This document shows positions 24,761 to 32,075 of a stretch of DNA of 48,945 nt, piece after piece. Position 1 is the first letter of the stretch. The number at the start of each line of letters is the position of its first letter. The DNA lies in contig JAPDPR010000022.1 in NCBI GenBank assembly GCA_034506335.1, forward strand, positions 1 to 48,945, written 5' to 3'. The position numbers and the translations under genes were made by a program. Source of the stretch: a candidate division KSB1 bacterium (GTDB lineage Bacteria; Zhuqueibacterota; Zhuqueibacteria; JANLFK01; Oleimicrobiaceae). The notes beneath the pieces are model-generated. The model made no database searches. It was not told the origin of the DNA and saw only the letters and a program-made list of their open reading frames with translations.

Positions 24761-26461
24761 ATGAGCGCGCAGAGGTTGTGGAAAGTGGTGGCACAGATAG
24801 GAAAGGTGGTTTCGCTTACCGGCGTGCTCTTGTGGCCTGAGCATGGTGCGGGCCAGGACGTTGCCAGCAGTGCCTCCTTACGCGTCACTTGGGAGGCCAG
24901 CACAGAACCTGATCTGGCTGGCTACAGGCTCTACTACGGAACCAGTTCCCATCACTATCTGTGGCTCCTGGACGTGGGAAAGGTCACAAGCGTGACGGTT
25001 CCAGACCTGGCTCGTGGGATGCGTTACTACTTCGCGGTGAGCGCGTATGACAGTTCGGGCAACGAGAGCCTCTTTTCAGCTGAGGTCTCGGGCGTTGCCG
25101 GCGTGGATTGCGGCACCGTTGCGGATCTGACGCCGCAGGAGTATGTAGTGGCCGCGCTCGGCGTGGGAGACCAATACTACATCGACCGGGGCTACCAGAT
25201 TACCTACATCCCGGATGCCTATGAGGGGCTTCTGTGGATAAAGACGAAAAACGATGACAAGTTCGATATGCAGCTTCAGATCTCTTTTTCCTTGCTGCGG
25301 CGGGCGCGGCTGTACATAGTCCACGACAGTCGGGTGACGCCGCCTTCCTGGCTGACCACCAACTTCGTCCAGACTGCCTCCCGCATTGAAGTAAGCGACG
25401 CCGGCAATAGCGATTTTCGCATTTGGGAGGGCACCAGAGATTACGAGCCGGGCGAAACGGTGGTCTTGGGCTGTAACGGGTCAGCAGGCGGTGCAGCAAG
25501 CATGTACGTGGTCCTATTGTGCGTGCAGAGCGACGCCTCAGAGCTGCAGCCCCACATGTCATTGTCCGGTGTAGACGTAGTTGTGAGCTGGAATGTGCTA
25601 CCGGATGCTCAATACTATCGGGTGTATCGCGGTGATACTCCGTACTTCGAACCACAAACGCCGTTGGTAGAGCTCGGCACGGCGGAATTTGTGGATAAGG
25701 GAGCGGCGGCCGAAGGTGCAGGCGCGCGCTACTATGTGGTGGAGGCAGTGCGGGCCCAGCAGCACCACCCCCTGCGGCGGAGAGTGGGCATTTTCCCTCT
25801 GAGTCTGCACACGGGACGGACCCTGGTGTCTCTGCCCCTACTGCCAGCAAGCGGTGACATTGCCACCGTCCTCGGCCAGAGCCTCACAGGAGGAAGCAAT
25901 GCACTGACTGCTGACAGGATCATGAAATGGACAGGCTCTGGATACAAGATCGCATGGCTAGTCGGTGGCACTGGGACTGCCTACGACGGTAAATGGTTGA
26001 ACGAAGATGGAACGGCCCTGAGCGACATGACCCTGGAGGTGGGAGAGGGCTTCTGGGTCGATATCCGAACAGGACATCAGACGACCTGCCTGTACCTTCT
26101 CGGCGAGGTACCAGCCGATAGCGAGCGCGTCCTGACCGTGAACCCAGGGTTAAACCTCGTGGGTTGTAGCTACCCCGTCAGCATCTCCCTCACGGCGACT
26201 GGATTATGGGAGCAGGGTGTCCTAACAGGTGCCACCAACAGTCGGGACGCTGATCGGGTCATGGCTTGGGAGGGCGATCATTACGAGGTGGCCTGGTTGG
26301 TGGACGGCACCGGAACCCAGTGGGATGGGAAATGGCTCAACGCCGCGGGGAGTGACACCACCCACCTGCGACTTGAGCCGGGAAAGGGGTATTGGCTTCA
26401 TCGACGCAACGGCAACGAACCGCGAGCCTGGAGATGTCCACATCCGTTTCCAGGGTCGTAA
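24761..26461 (+). CDS. Secreted protein with FN3 domain and tandem C-terminal repeats; short paralogue of the 7415-11416 protein
   Basis: 566 residues from ATG 24761. GTG 24677 would include the repeat element and a poor N-terminus; the signal peptide ('LWKVVAQIGKVVSLTGVLLW') fits the later start, although its ribosome-binding site is weak. An FN3 domain (~36-125, 'LRVTWEASTEPDLAGYRLYYG') is followed by the same ~430-residue block as the C-terminus of the large protein at 7415: the 'GYQITYIPDAYEGLLWIKT' module (~135-260), 'YRVYRGDTPYFEPQTP' (~285-330) and two ~85-residue repeats ('AWLVGGTGTAYDGKWL', 'AWLVDGTGTQWDGKWL'). It lacks the barrel, the PKD domains and the FlgD-like tail. It is followed by the partner gene at 26510. 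Function unknown. Confidence 0.8.
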   Translation: MSAQRLWKVVAQIGKVVSLTGVLLWPEHGAGQDVASSASLRVTWEASTEPDLAGYRLYYGTSSHHYLWLLDVGKVTSVTVPDLARGMRYYFAVSAYDSSGNESLFSAEVSGVAGVDCGTVADLTPQEYVVAALGVGDQYYIDRGYQITYIPDAYEGLLWIKTKNDDKFDMQLQISFSLLRRARLYIVHDSRVTPPSWLTTNFVQTASRIEVSDAGNSDFRIWEGTRDYEPGETVVLGCNGSAGGAASMYVVLLCVQSDASELQPHMSLSGVDVVVSWNVLPDAQYYRVYRGDTPYFEPQTPLVELGTAEFVDKGAAAEGAGARYYVVEAVRAQQHHPLRRRVGIFPLSLHTGRTLVSLPLLPASGDIATVLGQSLTGGSNALTADRIMKWTGSGYKIAWLVGGTGTAYDGKWLNEDGTALSDMTLEVGEGFWVDIRTGHQTTCLYLLGEVPADSERVLTVNPGLNLVGCSYPVSISLTATGLWEQGVLTGATNSRDADRVMAWEGDHYEVAWLVDGTGTQWDGKWLNAAGSDTTHLRLEPGKGYWLHRRNGNEPRAWRCPHPFPGS

Positions 26462-26509
26462 AAGTTGAAATGTGCACTGAGGTGTGAAGCAGAGAGAGGA
26501 GGAAGTGCA

Positions 26510-27574
26510 ATGTGTGGAAGAGTAGTCTTCTACGCGACGGTTGGGATGCTATGCGGCATGATTGCCACGGCATGGGCAGGCACCGTTGACATCAGTTGCG
26601 TCAGCGGCGTCCAGGATGAGCTCGGCCAGTGGCTGCAAGGTTCTGCCTTTGACGGCTACGGCGATCTCATTCAGATCATCTATGCTGGGCCGGACGGCCA
26701 GAACGATGTGCCCGACGAGAATGGCAACCCGACCGACGACGATGTGCTGCTCGGGACGACCTTTGCCGGAGCCGGATTCCCGTTTAACCCGCACGAGGGA
26801 AAATTCACCACGCAGCTCACTCACGAGCTCTTGGTGGATGGGGCCGTGATCTATTGCCGCGCCTGGAATGATTCCAGCGTGGCGACGGCCACCTACTGGG
26901 GCGATTCGGAGCTTGCCATAGTCGAACTGAGTGGCGACTTTGGCAGCGTGGATTTCCCCACGTGGGCGACGACGGACGCGGTGGTGGCCGTAGAACTCGT
27001 CGCCTTTCAGGCTACGCGCGTCAATGGAGGCGTCCGGCTGACATGGGTCACCCAGTCGGAGACCGAAAACCGAGGTTTCGAGGTGCGCCGTGCTACGGCT
27101 GAGAACGGTCCGTATGCCCGTATCAACCGGGAGCTCATTCGAGGCGCCGGCACCACCTCCGAACGCCACGAGTATGTGTACCACGACGGCAATGCCGCTC
27201 CCGACACAGCCTACTACTACATGCTGGCGGACATCGACTTTGCCGGGCGCGTGCGGGTGCACGGACCGATTTTCTCGCCGGTGGTCACCGTGCCGGAAAG
27301 GGCCTCATTGGCTCAGAACTATCCTAACCCATTCAATCCAGTGACCTGGATTGCGTTCGAGCTGAAAGAGGCAGCCCCAGTGACTCTGAGGATCTACAAC
27401 CTTCAGGGGCAACTGGTGCGAACGCTTGTCGAGGGATACACTGAGGTGGGGCGGCACGAGGTGCGCTGGGACGCCACCGATGATCGGGGCACCCTCGTGC
27501 CCAGCGGCGTGTACGTGTACGTGCTGGAGTCTGCAGGAGTCAAGCTCACGCAGACGATGCAGTTGGTGAAATGA
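26510..27574 (+). CDS. Secreted protein: novel Asp-rich N-terminal domain, FN3-like module, FlgD-like sorting tail (paralogue of 11450-12526)
   Basis: 354 residues from ATG 26510 behind AGGAGGAAG; TTG 26465 is rejected because the extension masks the signal peptide ('MCGRVVFYATVGMLCGMIATAWAG'). The N-terminal domain (~24-160, 'TVDISCVSGVQD', 'NDVPDENGNPTDDD', 'GAGFPFNPHEGKF') matches that of the protein at 11450-12526 nearly throughout and is of no family I can name. The FN3-like module (~163-265, 'SETENRGFEVRRA', 'IRGAGTTSERHEY') and FlgD-like tail (~270-354, 'YPNPFNPVTWIAF') follow. It lies 48 bp after its upstream partner and 60 bp before the export lipoprotein gene, so it may share the polysaccharide operon's transcript. 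Confidence 0.85.
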   Translation: MCGRVVFYATVGMLCGMIATAWAGTVDISCVSGVQDELGQWLQGSAFDGYGDLIQIIYAGPDGQNDVPDENGNPTDDDVLLGTTFAGAGFPFNPHEGKFTTQLTHELLVDGAVIYCRAWNDSSVATATYWGDSELAIVELSGDFGSVDFPTWATTDAVVAVELVAFQATRVNGGVRLTWVTQSETENRGFEVRRATAENGPYARINRELIRGAGTTSERHEYVYHDGNAAPDTAYYYMLADIDFAGRVRVHGPIFSPVVTVPERASLAQNYPNPFNPVTWIAFELKEAAPVTLRIYNLQGQLVRTLVEGYTEVGRHEVRWDATDDRGTLVPSGVYVYVLESAGVKLTQTMQLVK

Positions 27575-27634
27575 GCTGCCGCGCTCTGTTGGTCTGTGCC
27601 AACGCAAAGCGTGGTTGGGTTCAGGAGGTGCATC

Positions 27635-28399
27635 ATGAGGAGACTCTGGTTCTTGCGCTGCGGGTTGCCAGCGTGGGGGCTGATGTTGGTGTTGCTGGTC
27701 GGATGTGCAGTCAGGCCGCGTGTAGCTCCCGAGGCGTCCGCTGAACCGCGACCTGCGGGCGACGTTTATGTGGCCAAACCCCAGCCCCCTGCGCCCGAGC
27801 AGGAGAGGGAATACCGCCTCGGCTACGGCGACGTCCTCGAGATCAAGTTTTTCAACAACGAGGAATTCAATACGGAAGTGACCGTCAGGCCTGACGGGCG
27901 CATCACCCTCCAGCGCATCGGCGATATTCGGGTCACAGACATGACCCCCATGGAGCTGGCGCGCCTGATAAGCCAGAAGTACGCGGAGATTCTCTTGGAG
28001 CCTGAGGTTACAGTGACCGTCAAACAGTTCGGCGGCAACACTGTGTACGTGCTCGGCGAAGTGCGCAACCCGGGCAGTTATGTGGTGCAGCGCAACATGA
28101 CCCTGTTGCGCGCTATCGCCACCGCGGGTGGACCGACCAACGAAGCCAATTTGAGCAGCGTGATGTTGATTCGCATGCTGGACGAAAAGCGCGTCTCGGC
28201 TACCCGCTCCGACCTTACTCAGGCCCTTGCGCGCAAGGATCCGCGCCCTGACCTCGAAGTCAGGCCGTATGACATCGTCTACGTGCCAAAGACCTTTATC
28301 GGCAACATCCGCACCTTCATGACGCAGGTCTATGACACGGTGATCCCGCCGCTGGATTTGTACGCTCGCTCGGTGTTCTGGTCGCGGGCATGGAAGTGA
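27635..28399 (+). CDS. Polysaccharide export outer-membrane lipoprotein (Wza/GumB-like)
   Basis: 254 residues from ATG 27635 behind CAGGAGGTG; the frame is open from 27596, but that extension lacks a site. The signal peptide ends in the lipobox LVGC, so the protein should be lipidated. The Poly_export domain (~60-140, 'YRLGYGDVLEIKFFNNEEF' ... 'VTVRPDGRITL') is followed by a SLBB domain (~145-225, 'VYVLGEVRNPGSYVV', 'TLLRAIATAGGP'). The family forms the outer-membrane channel through which the polymer leaves the cell. It begins the main polysaccharide operon and is followed 37 bp later by the Wzz/GumC-like gene. It is shorter than Escherichia coli Wza (~380 aa) and lacks the extra C-terminal region. 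Confidence 0.93.
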   Translation: MRRLWFLRCGLPAWGLMLVLLVGCAVRPRVAPEASAEPRPAGDVYVAKPQPPAPEQEREYRLGYGDVLEIKFFNNEEFNTEVTVRPDGRITLQRIGDIRVTDMTPMELARLISQKYAEILLEPEVTVTVKQFGGNTVYVLGEVRNPGSYVVQRNMTLLRAIATAGGPTNEANLSSVMLIRMLDEKRVSATRSDLTQALARKDPRPDLEVRPYDIVYVPKTFIGNIRTFMTQVYDTVIPPLDLYARSVFWSRAWK

Positions 28400-28436
28400 G
28401 TCACCAGCGGAGAAAAGTCACACAAAGGAGTCAATC

Positions 28437-29924
28437 ATGGAAACGCGTGCAAGCGATCGCTCGGTGTCGCTGCGTAGAGTGCTGAGGGTGCTGTGCAAAC
28501 GCAAGAAGATGATGCTGCTCCTCTTCGCTTCCACCGTGACCACCATGGCGGTGGGCGTGCTGGTCATGCGCCCTGTGTATCATGCCACCTCGACGATCAT
28601 GGTGGACTGGGAGAAGGACGCAGAGAAGACGCTCATCATCGAGCTCAATTGGTGGTTGCGGCGCTCCAACTACGACCAGATTGCGGCAGAGATGCAGATT
28701 CTGAAAAGCCGGCCCATCGCAGAGCGCGTGGTGAAGGTCCTCGGTTTGGCAAATCCCGCCGGCACTGCCGCCGATAGCGCACGCTTTGCGCAGGTGGTCG
28801 CCGCGGTGCAAAAGGGGCTCAAGGTGGAGCAGACCAAGGAGACCAACCTCTTGCAGGTCACCTATGCAGACAGCGATCCCAAACGAGCTGCCCTCATCGC
28901 CAACTGCATCGTGGAGCAGTACGCTCGGCACCGCGCAGAGCTGGCCAAAGATCTGCGTACCTACGCCTTCTTTGACGAGCAGATCAAAATGGCGGCAGCG
29001 AAGCTGGATGAGCTGGAGCGCCGCGAGGCGGACTTTAAGCGCCGTGAGGGGATGGTCGTGCTGGAAGGCGAAGCGGAAATCCTTTACAAGAAGCTGGCCG
29101 ACTTTGACCAGGCCCTCACTGAGGTCCGCACCAAGCGCATCGGCAAGGAGTCAAAACTCCGCGTGTTCCGCGAGGGTCTGGCGGGCAACGGCGCAGTCGT
29201 CATCCCCAGCACCGAGACCAGCGATAGCCCAAGCCGTGAGGAATACCTCTCTCGGCTGAAAGCTGAGCTGCTGAGCCTGGAGCTGGAGCGGAACCGTCTC
29301 CGTCAGCGCTATACGGCCAGTCATCCCCAGCTGGTGGCTGCGGAGAGACAGGTGGCGCTGGTGCAGGAGAAGCTGCGCCAGGAATTGAGGGAGATTATCG
29401 CCGAGGAAGAGACTAACCTGCGGGCTTTGCGTGCGGAGGAGGCATCGCTTGAGGCCAAAATTGCCGAAGTGCAGGGACAGCTCAAGCGCTTCGCCGTGAA
29501 TGCGTACGAGCTGAGTCGCATCTCGCGAGGCATCAAGGAGACGCAGGAACTCTACTCCATTCTGCTCAAGCAGCGGGAGGAGGCGCGACTTGCTGCCTCG
29601 CGCCAGGATCAGTTGGTTCAGGTTAAAGTGGTCAGCCCGGCGGTGCCGCCTCATGCGCCTGCTCGCCCCAACCGCCCGCTCTACCTCCTCGTGAGCCTAC
29701 TGCTGGGCGGTGTGGTAGCAGTGGGGTCTGCTTTCTTTGCCGAATCCCTGGACCGGTCCATTGACAGTGTCGAAGACGTACGTCGCGACTTGGGTTTCCC
29801 AGTGTTGGCTTCTCTGGCAGAGAGTGAATTCCTCCTCCTCGGAAGCAGCAACCCTGGGAAGCGGATAGGAGGAGCTCACCCCATGGCAGAGCAACCCGTG
29901 GGGACCAATGGCACTCGGGGGTGA
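28437..29924 (+). CDS. Chain-length determinant / polysaccharide co-polymerase (Wzz/GumC-like, no kinase domain)
   Basis: 495 residues, ATG 28437 behind AAAGGAG. The N-terminal helix (~25-46) and C-terminal helix (~402-424, 'LYLLVSLLLGGVVAVGSAFFAE') flank a large periplasmic part with the Wzz motif ('YHATSTIMVDWEKD') and long coiled-coil stretches (~175-375). After the last helix only a short cytoplasmic tail remains ('DRSIDSVEDVRRDLGFPVLASL'), so there is no BY-kinase domain fused. The family spans the inner membrane, sets chain length and couples synthesis to the Wza channel. The CpsD-like protein encoded at 31253 would be its usual partner. Confidence 0.92.
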   Translation: METRASDRSVSLRRVLRVLCKRKKMMLLLFASTVTTMAVGVLVMRPVYHATSTIMVDWEKDAEKTLIIELNWWLRRSNYDQIAAEMQILKSRPIAERVVKVLGLANPAGTAADSARFAQVVAAVQKGLKVEQTKETNLLQVTYADSDPKRAALIANCIVEQYARHRAELAKDLRTYAFFDEQIKMAAAKLDELERREADFKRREGMVVLEGEAEILYKKLADFDQALTEVRTKRIGKESKLRVFREGLAGNGAVVIPSTETSDSPSREEYLSRLKAELLSLELERNRLRQRYTASHPQLVAAERQVALVQEKLRQELREIIAEEETNLRALRAEEASLEAKIAEVQGQLKRFAVNAYELSRISRGIKETQELYSILLKQREEARLAASRQDQLVQVKVVSPAVPPHAPARPNRPLYLLVSLLLGGVVAVGSAFFAESLDRSIDSVEDVRRDLGFPVLASLAESEFLLLGSSNPGKRIGGAHPMAEQPVGTNGTRG

Positions 29925-29966
29925 CAAGTGGCGGTGTGAGAGACTATGCACGAAGGATGTGGAGCC

Positions 29967-30263
29967 ATGGACGAGAAGAAGAAGTCAAGGGTTGAGGTTG
30001 GGATGGGAGGTGTTCCGCTTGACGGGCGCGTGCTGCCGCGTCCAAAGCGCCCCATGGTCCGCGCAAGGAATTTGCTCAAGGTGAAGCGTTGGGAAGCTGG
30101 CCTCAAACAGTACGAGCTGGCCTATCTCCTGGGGTGCAGCGCCCCCTATCTTTCGATGGTGGAGAACAATCGCGTGGAACCCACTGAGGAGTTCAAACGG
30201 CGGGCAGCCAGCATCTTTGAGTTACCCGTCTCTGAACTCTTCCCAAGAGATGAAGAGGAATGA
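29967..30263 (+). CDS. XRE-family helix-turn-helix regulator
   Basis: 98 residues from ATG 29967 (AAGGA 9 bp upstream); ATG 29946 would add seven residues. A basic N-terminus (~1-30) precedes a Cro/C1-type HTH (~36-92, 'LLKVKRWEAGLKQYELAYLLGCSAPYLSMVENNRVEPTEEF'-like, here quoted only in part: 'LKQYELAYLLGCSAPYLSMV'). It is the only DNA-binding protein inside the polysaccharide operon, between the co-polymerase and ExeA-like genes. This suggests autoregulation or feedback on polysaccharide synthesis (inference). No ligand-binding or second domain is present. Confidence 0.85.
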   Translation: MDEKKKSRVEVGMGGVPLDGRVLPRPKRPMVRARNLLKVKRWEAGLKQYELAYLLGCSAPYLSMVENNRVEPTEEFKRRAASIFELPVSELFPRDEEE

Positions 30264-30292
30264 GGCCCCGGGGTCAATAACAGGATCAGGCA

Positions 30293-31228
30293 ATGTACAC
30301 CGAACACTTTGGCTTGAAAGAGATACCTTTTGACGTGAATCCGGACCCGCGATTCCTTTTCCCCAGTTCGGATCACCAGGAGGCGCTGACGCGCATGATG
30401 TACGGGGTCAAGATGCGCAAAGGACTCATCGTTGTGATCGGAGAGGCGGGGACCGGCAAGACCACCCTGTTGCACACGCTCCTGCATCACCTGGGCGAGC
30501 AGGCCGTCAGCGCATGGGTATTCAACACCACCCTGGAAGCGGAAGATCTGCTCCGCTACGTGTGCCGCGATTACGGTGTGCAGGTTAGGTGCGAGAACCG
30601 GGCCGAGATGCTCCTGGACCTCTATCAATTTCTCATCCGGAATTTTGAGTGCAAGCGCAATGCATTGCTGATTGTGGACGAAGCACAGAACCTGAGCGCA
30701 AAGACCTTGGAGGAGATAAGGCTCCTCACGAACCTGGAGACTTCCAACACCAAGTTGGTGCAGATTCTTCTTGTGGGGCAGCCGCCTCTTGAGGACACTC
30801 TGCGCCTTCCGGAACTGCGCCAGTTCCGACAGAGAGTGACGGTGCGCTGCCGACTCCGACCACTGTCACCCAACCAAGTGGGCGACTACATCGTGCACCG
30901 ACTCAGGGTGGCTGGCGCGAGGGCGCCGCAGCGCCTGTTCACCCCAGACGCGGTGGCGGAGGTGTACCGACTTTCAACGGGCATTCCGCGGCTCATCAAC
31001 TGCATTTGCGACAATGCATTGCTGCATGCTTTTATCATGGATAGGACCTACGTTGATGCCAGCTTGTTGCGGCGGTTGGAGCGTGAGGGGTTCCTTAGTG
31101 GAGAGGACACAGCCGGTGCGGTGCCCCGTGTGGTCGAGATCCACCAAAGGAAGGATACATATCCGTTTCAGGGCATAGACGTGGGGGCACTGGCCGGTTC
31201 CGCGAGCATTGTGCATCGGCTGGCCTAA
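30293..31228 (+). CDS. ExeA-like AAA ATPase associated with exopolysaccharide synthesis
   Basis: 311 residues, ATG 30293. It opens with the family start 'MYTEHFGLKEIPFDVNPDP'. Walker A is GEAGTGKTT (50-58), Walker B 'LLIVDEAQNLS' (~124-134), and 'STGIPRLINCICDNALLHA' near residue 228 matches the C-terminal lid of this group. General secretion ATPases of the ExeA/GspA type and the XrtA-linked ATPase of exopolysaccharide operons share this layout. The C-terminal peptidoglycan-binding domain of full ExeA is absent. Its position between the Wzz-like and CpsD-like genes mirrors PEP-CTERM/exosortase polysaccharide loci, but no exosortase is encoded here. Role inferred: energising or positioning the export complex. 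Confidence 0.88.
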   Translation: MYTEHFGLKEIPFDVNPDPRFLFPSSDHQEALTRMMYGVKMRKGLIVVIGEAGTGKTTLLHTLLHHLGEQAVSAWVFNTTLEAEDLLRYVCRDYGVQVRCENRAEMLLDLYQFLIRNFECKRNALLIVDEAQNLSAKTLEEIRLLTNLETSNTKLVQILLVGQPPLEDTLRLPELRQFRQRVTVRCRLRPLSPNQVGDYIVHRLRVAGARAPQRLFTPDAVAEVYRLSTGIPRLINCICDNALLHAFIMDRTYVDASLLRRLEREGFLSGEDTAGAVPRVVEIHQRKDTYPFQGIDVGALAGSASIVHRLA

Positions 31229-31252
31229 CGAGATCAGGCAGAGGGAGGTACC

Positions 31253-32056
31253 ATGAGTGTGATAAGAGACATCCTGGAGGAGGCACAGGCGTCCGAGCGG
31301 GTGGACCCCATCGAGTACCGGCAGACCGTGCAGAGCGCCCCAGCAGCAAAAGTGGAATTAGATGTGCCCCCGGGCTTGGCGGCGGAGGTACGCGCCCTGC
31401 GCGAAAACATCGAGCTCCTCGGCGGGCTGCAGAGGGTCTATGCCGTTGGGGTAACTGCCTGCTGTCCAGGTGCTGGGGCCACTACGGTTGCCTCGCTCCT
31501 GGCACTCTCAATGGCTGGTGGGTACGTGAATCACAACGGCAATGGGAACGGGGGGAGCGAACAGCCCGGCACCCAGCCAAAGGGGGATTTCCTTGGCAAA
31601 GGCATTATGCTGGTGGATGCCAACGTGGCGATGCCGGGGATTGCCCGCATGCTCCGGCTGGCTCCCACGCCTGGCCTCACGGAGGTACTCTCCGGGACTG
31701 TTGCCTGGCCTAAGGCGGTTCGCTTGGTCAATGAGGGCCGGCTAAAGGTCATCCCTGCCGGCACCCCTTCGGCGATGGGTCCGGAGTTGGTGACGAGTGC
31801 CCGCATGCATCGTCTGCTCGACGAGTTTCGTGATCGGTTCAGTCGGGTAGTGGTGGACCTGCCACCAGCAGTGTCCAGCGTGGATGCGCTGCGCGTTGGG
31901 CAATGGCTCGATGGTGTGGTGCTAGTTGTGTGGGCCGGGCATACGCGCACCGAGGTGGCACGCGAAGTTATCGAACGCTTGATGGCAGCAAAGGTGCGTG
32001 TGCTGGGCGTCGTCCTTAATCGGAAGAAGGGCACGTCCATAGGAAGTCGCTTCTAA
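31253..32056 (+). CDS. CpsD/CapB-like ATPase with degenerate P-loop (probable pseudokinase)
   Basis: 267 residues, ATG 31253 behind GGGAGGT. The fold is that of BY-kinase/ParA-type ATPases linked to Wzz proteins: a P-loop region (~72-80), Walker A' 'IMLVDANVAMPG' and Walker B 'RVVVDLPPAVSSVDA'. The P-loop reads PGAGATT, with Ala76 where the invariant Lys should be. The Arg usually found in A' ('DADLRRP') is also missing, and there is no tyrosine cluster at the C-terminus ('KKGTSIGSRF'). A Gly/Asn-rich insert (~93-115) is unusual. It is therefore probably not an active tyrosine kinase and may act as a structural partner of the co-polymerase. Family assignment is firm; inactivity is inferred from residues. 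Confidence 0.85.
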   Translation: MSVIRDILEEAQASERVDPIEYRQTVQSAPAAKVELDVPPGLAAEVRALRENIELLGGLQRVYAVGVTACCPGAGATTVASLLALSMAGGYVNHNGNGNGGSEQPGTQPKGDFLGKGIMLVDANVAMPGIARMLRLAPTPGLTEVLSGTVAWPKAVRLVNEGRLKVIPAGTPSAMGPELVTSARMHRLLDEFRDRFSRVVVDLPPAVSSVDALRVGQWLDGVVLVVWAGHTRTEVAREVIERLMAAKVRVLGVVLNRKKGTSIGSRF

Positions 32057-32075
32057 GGTGGGCGTGGGAGAAGCG

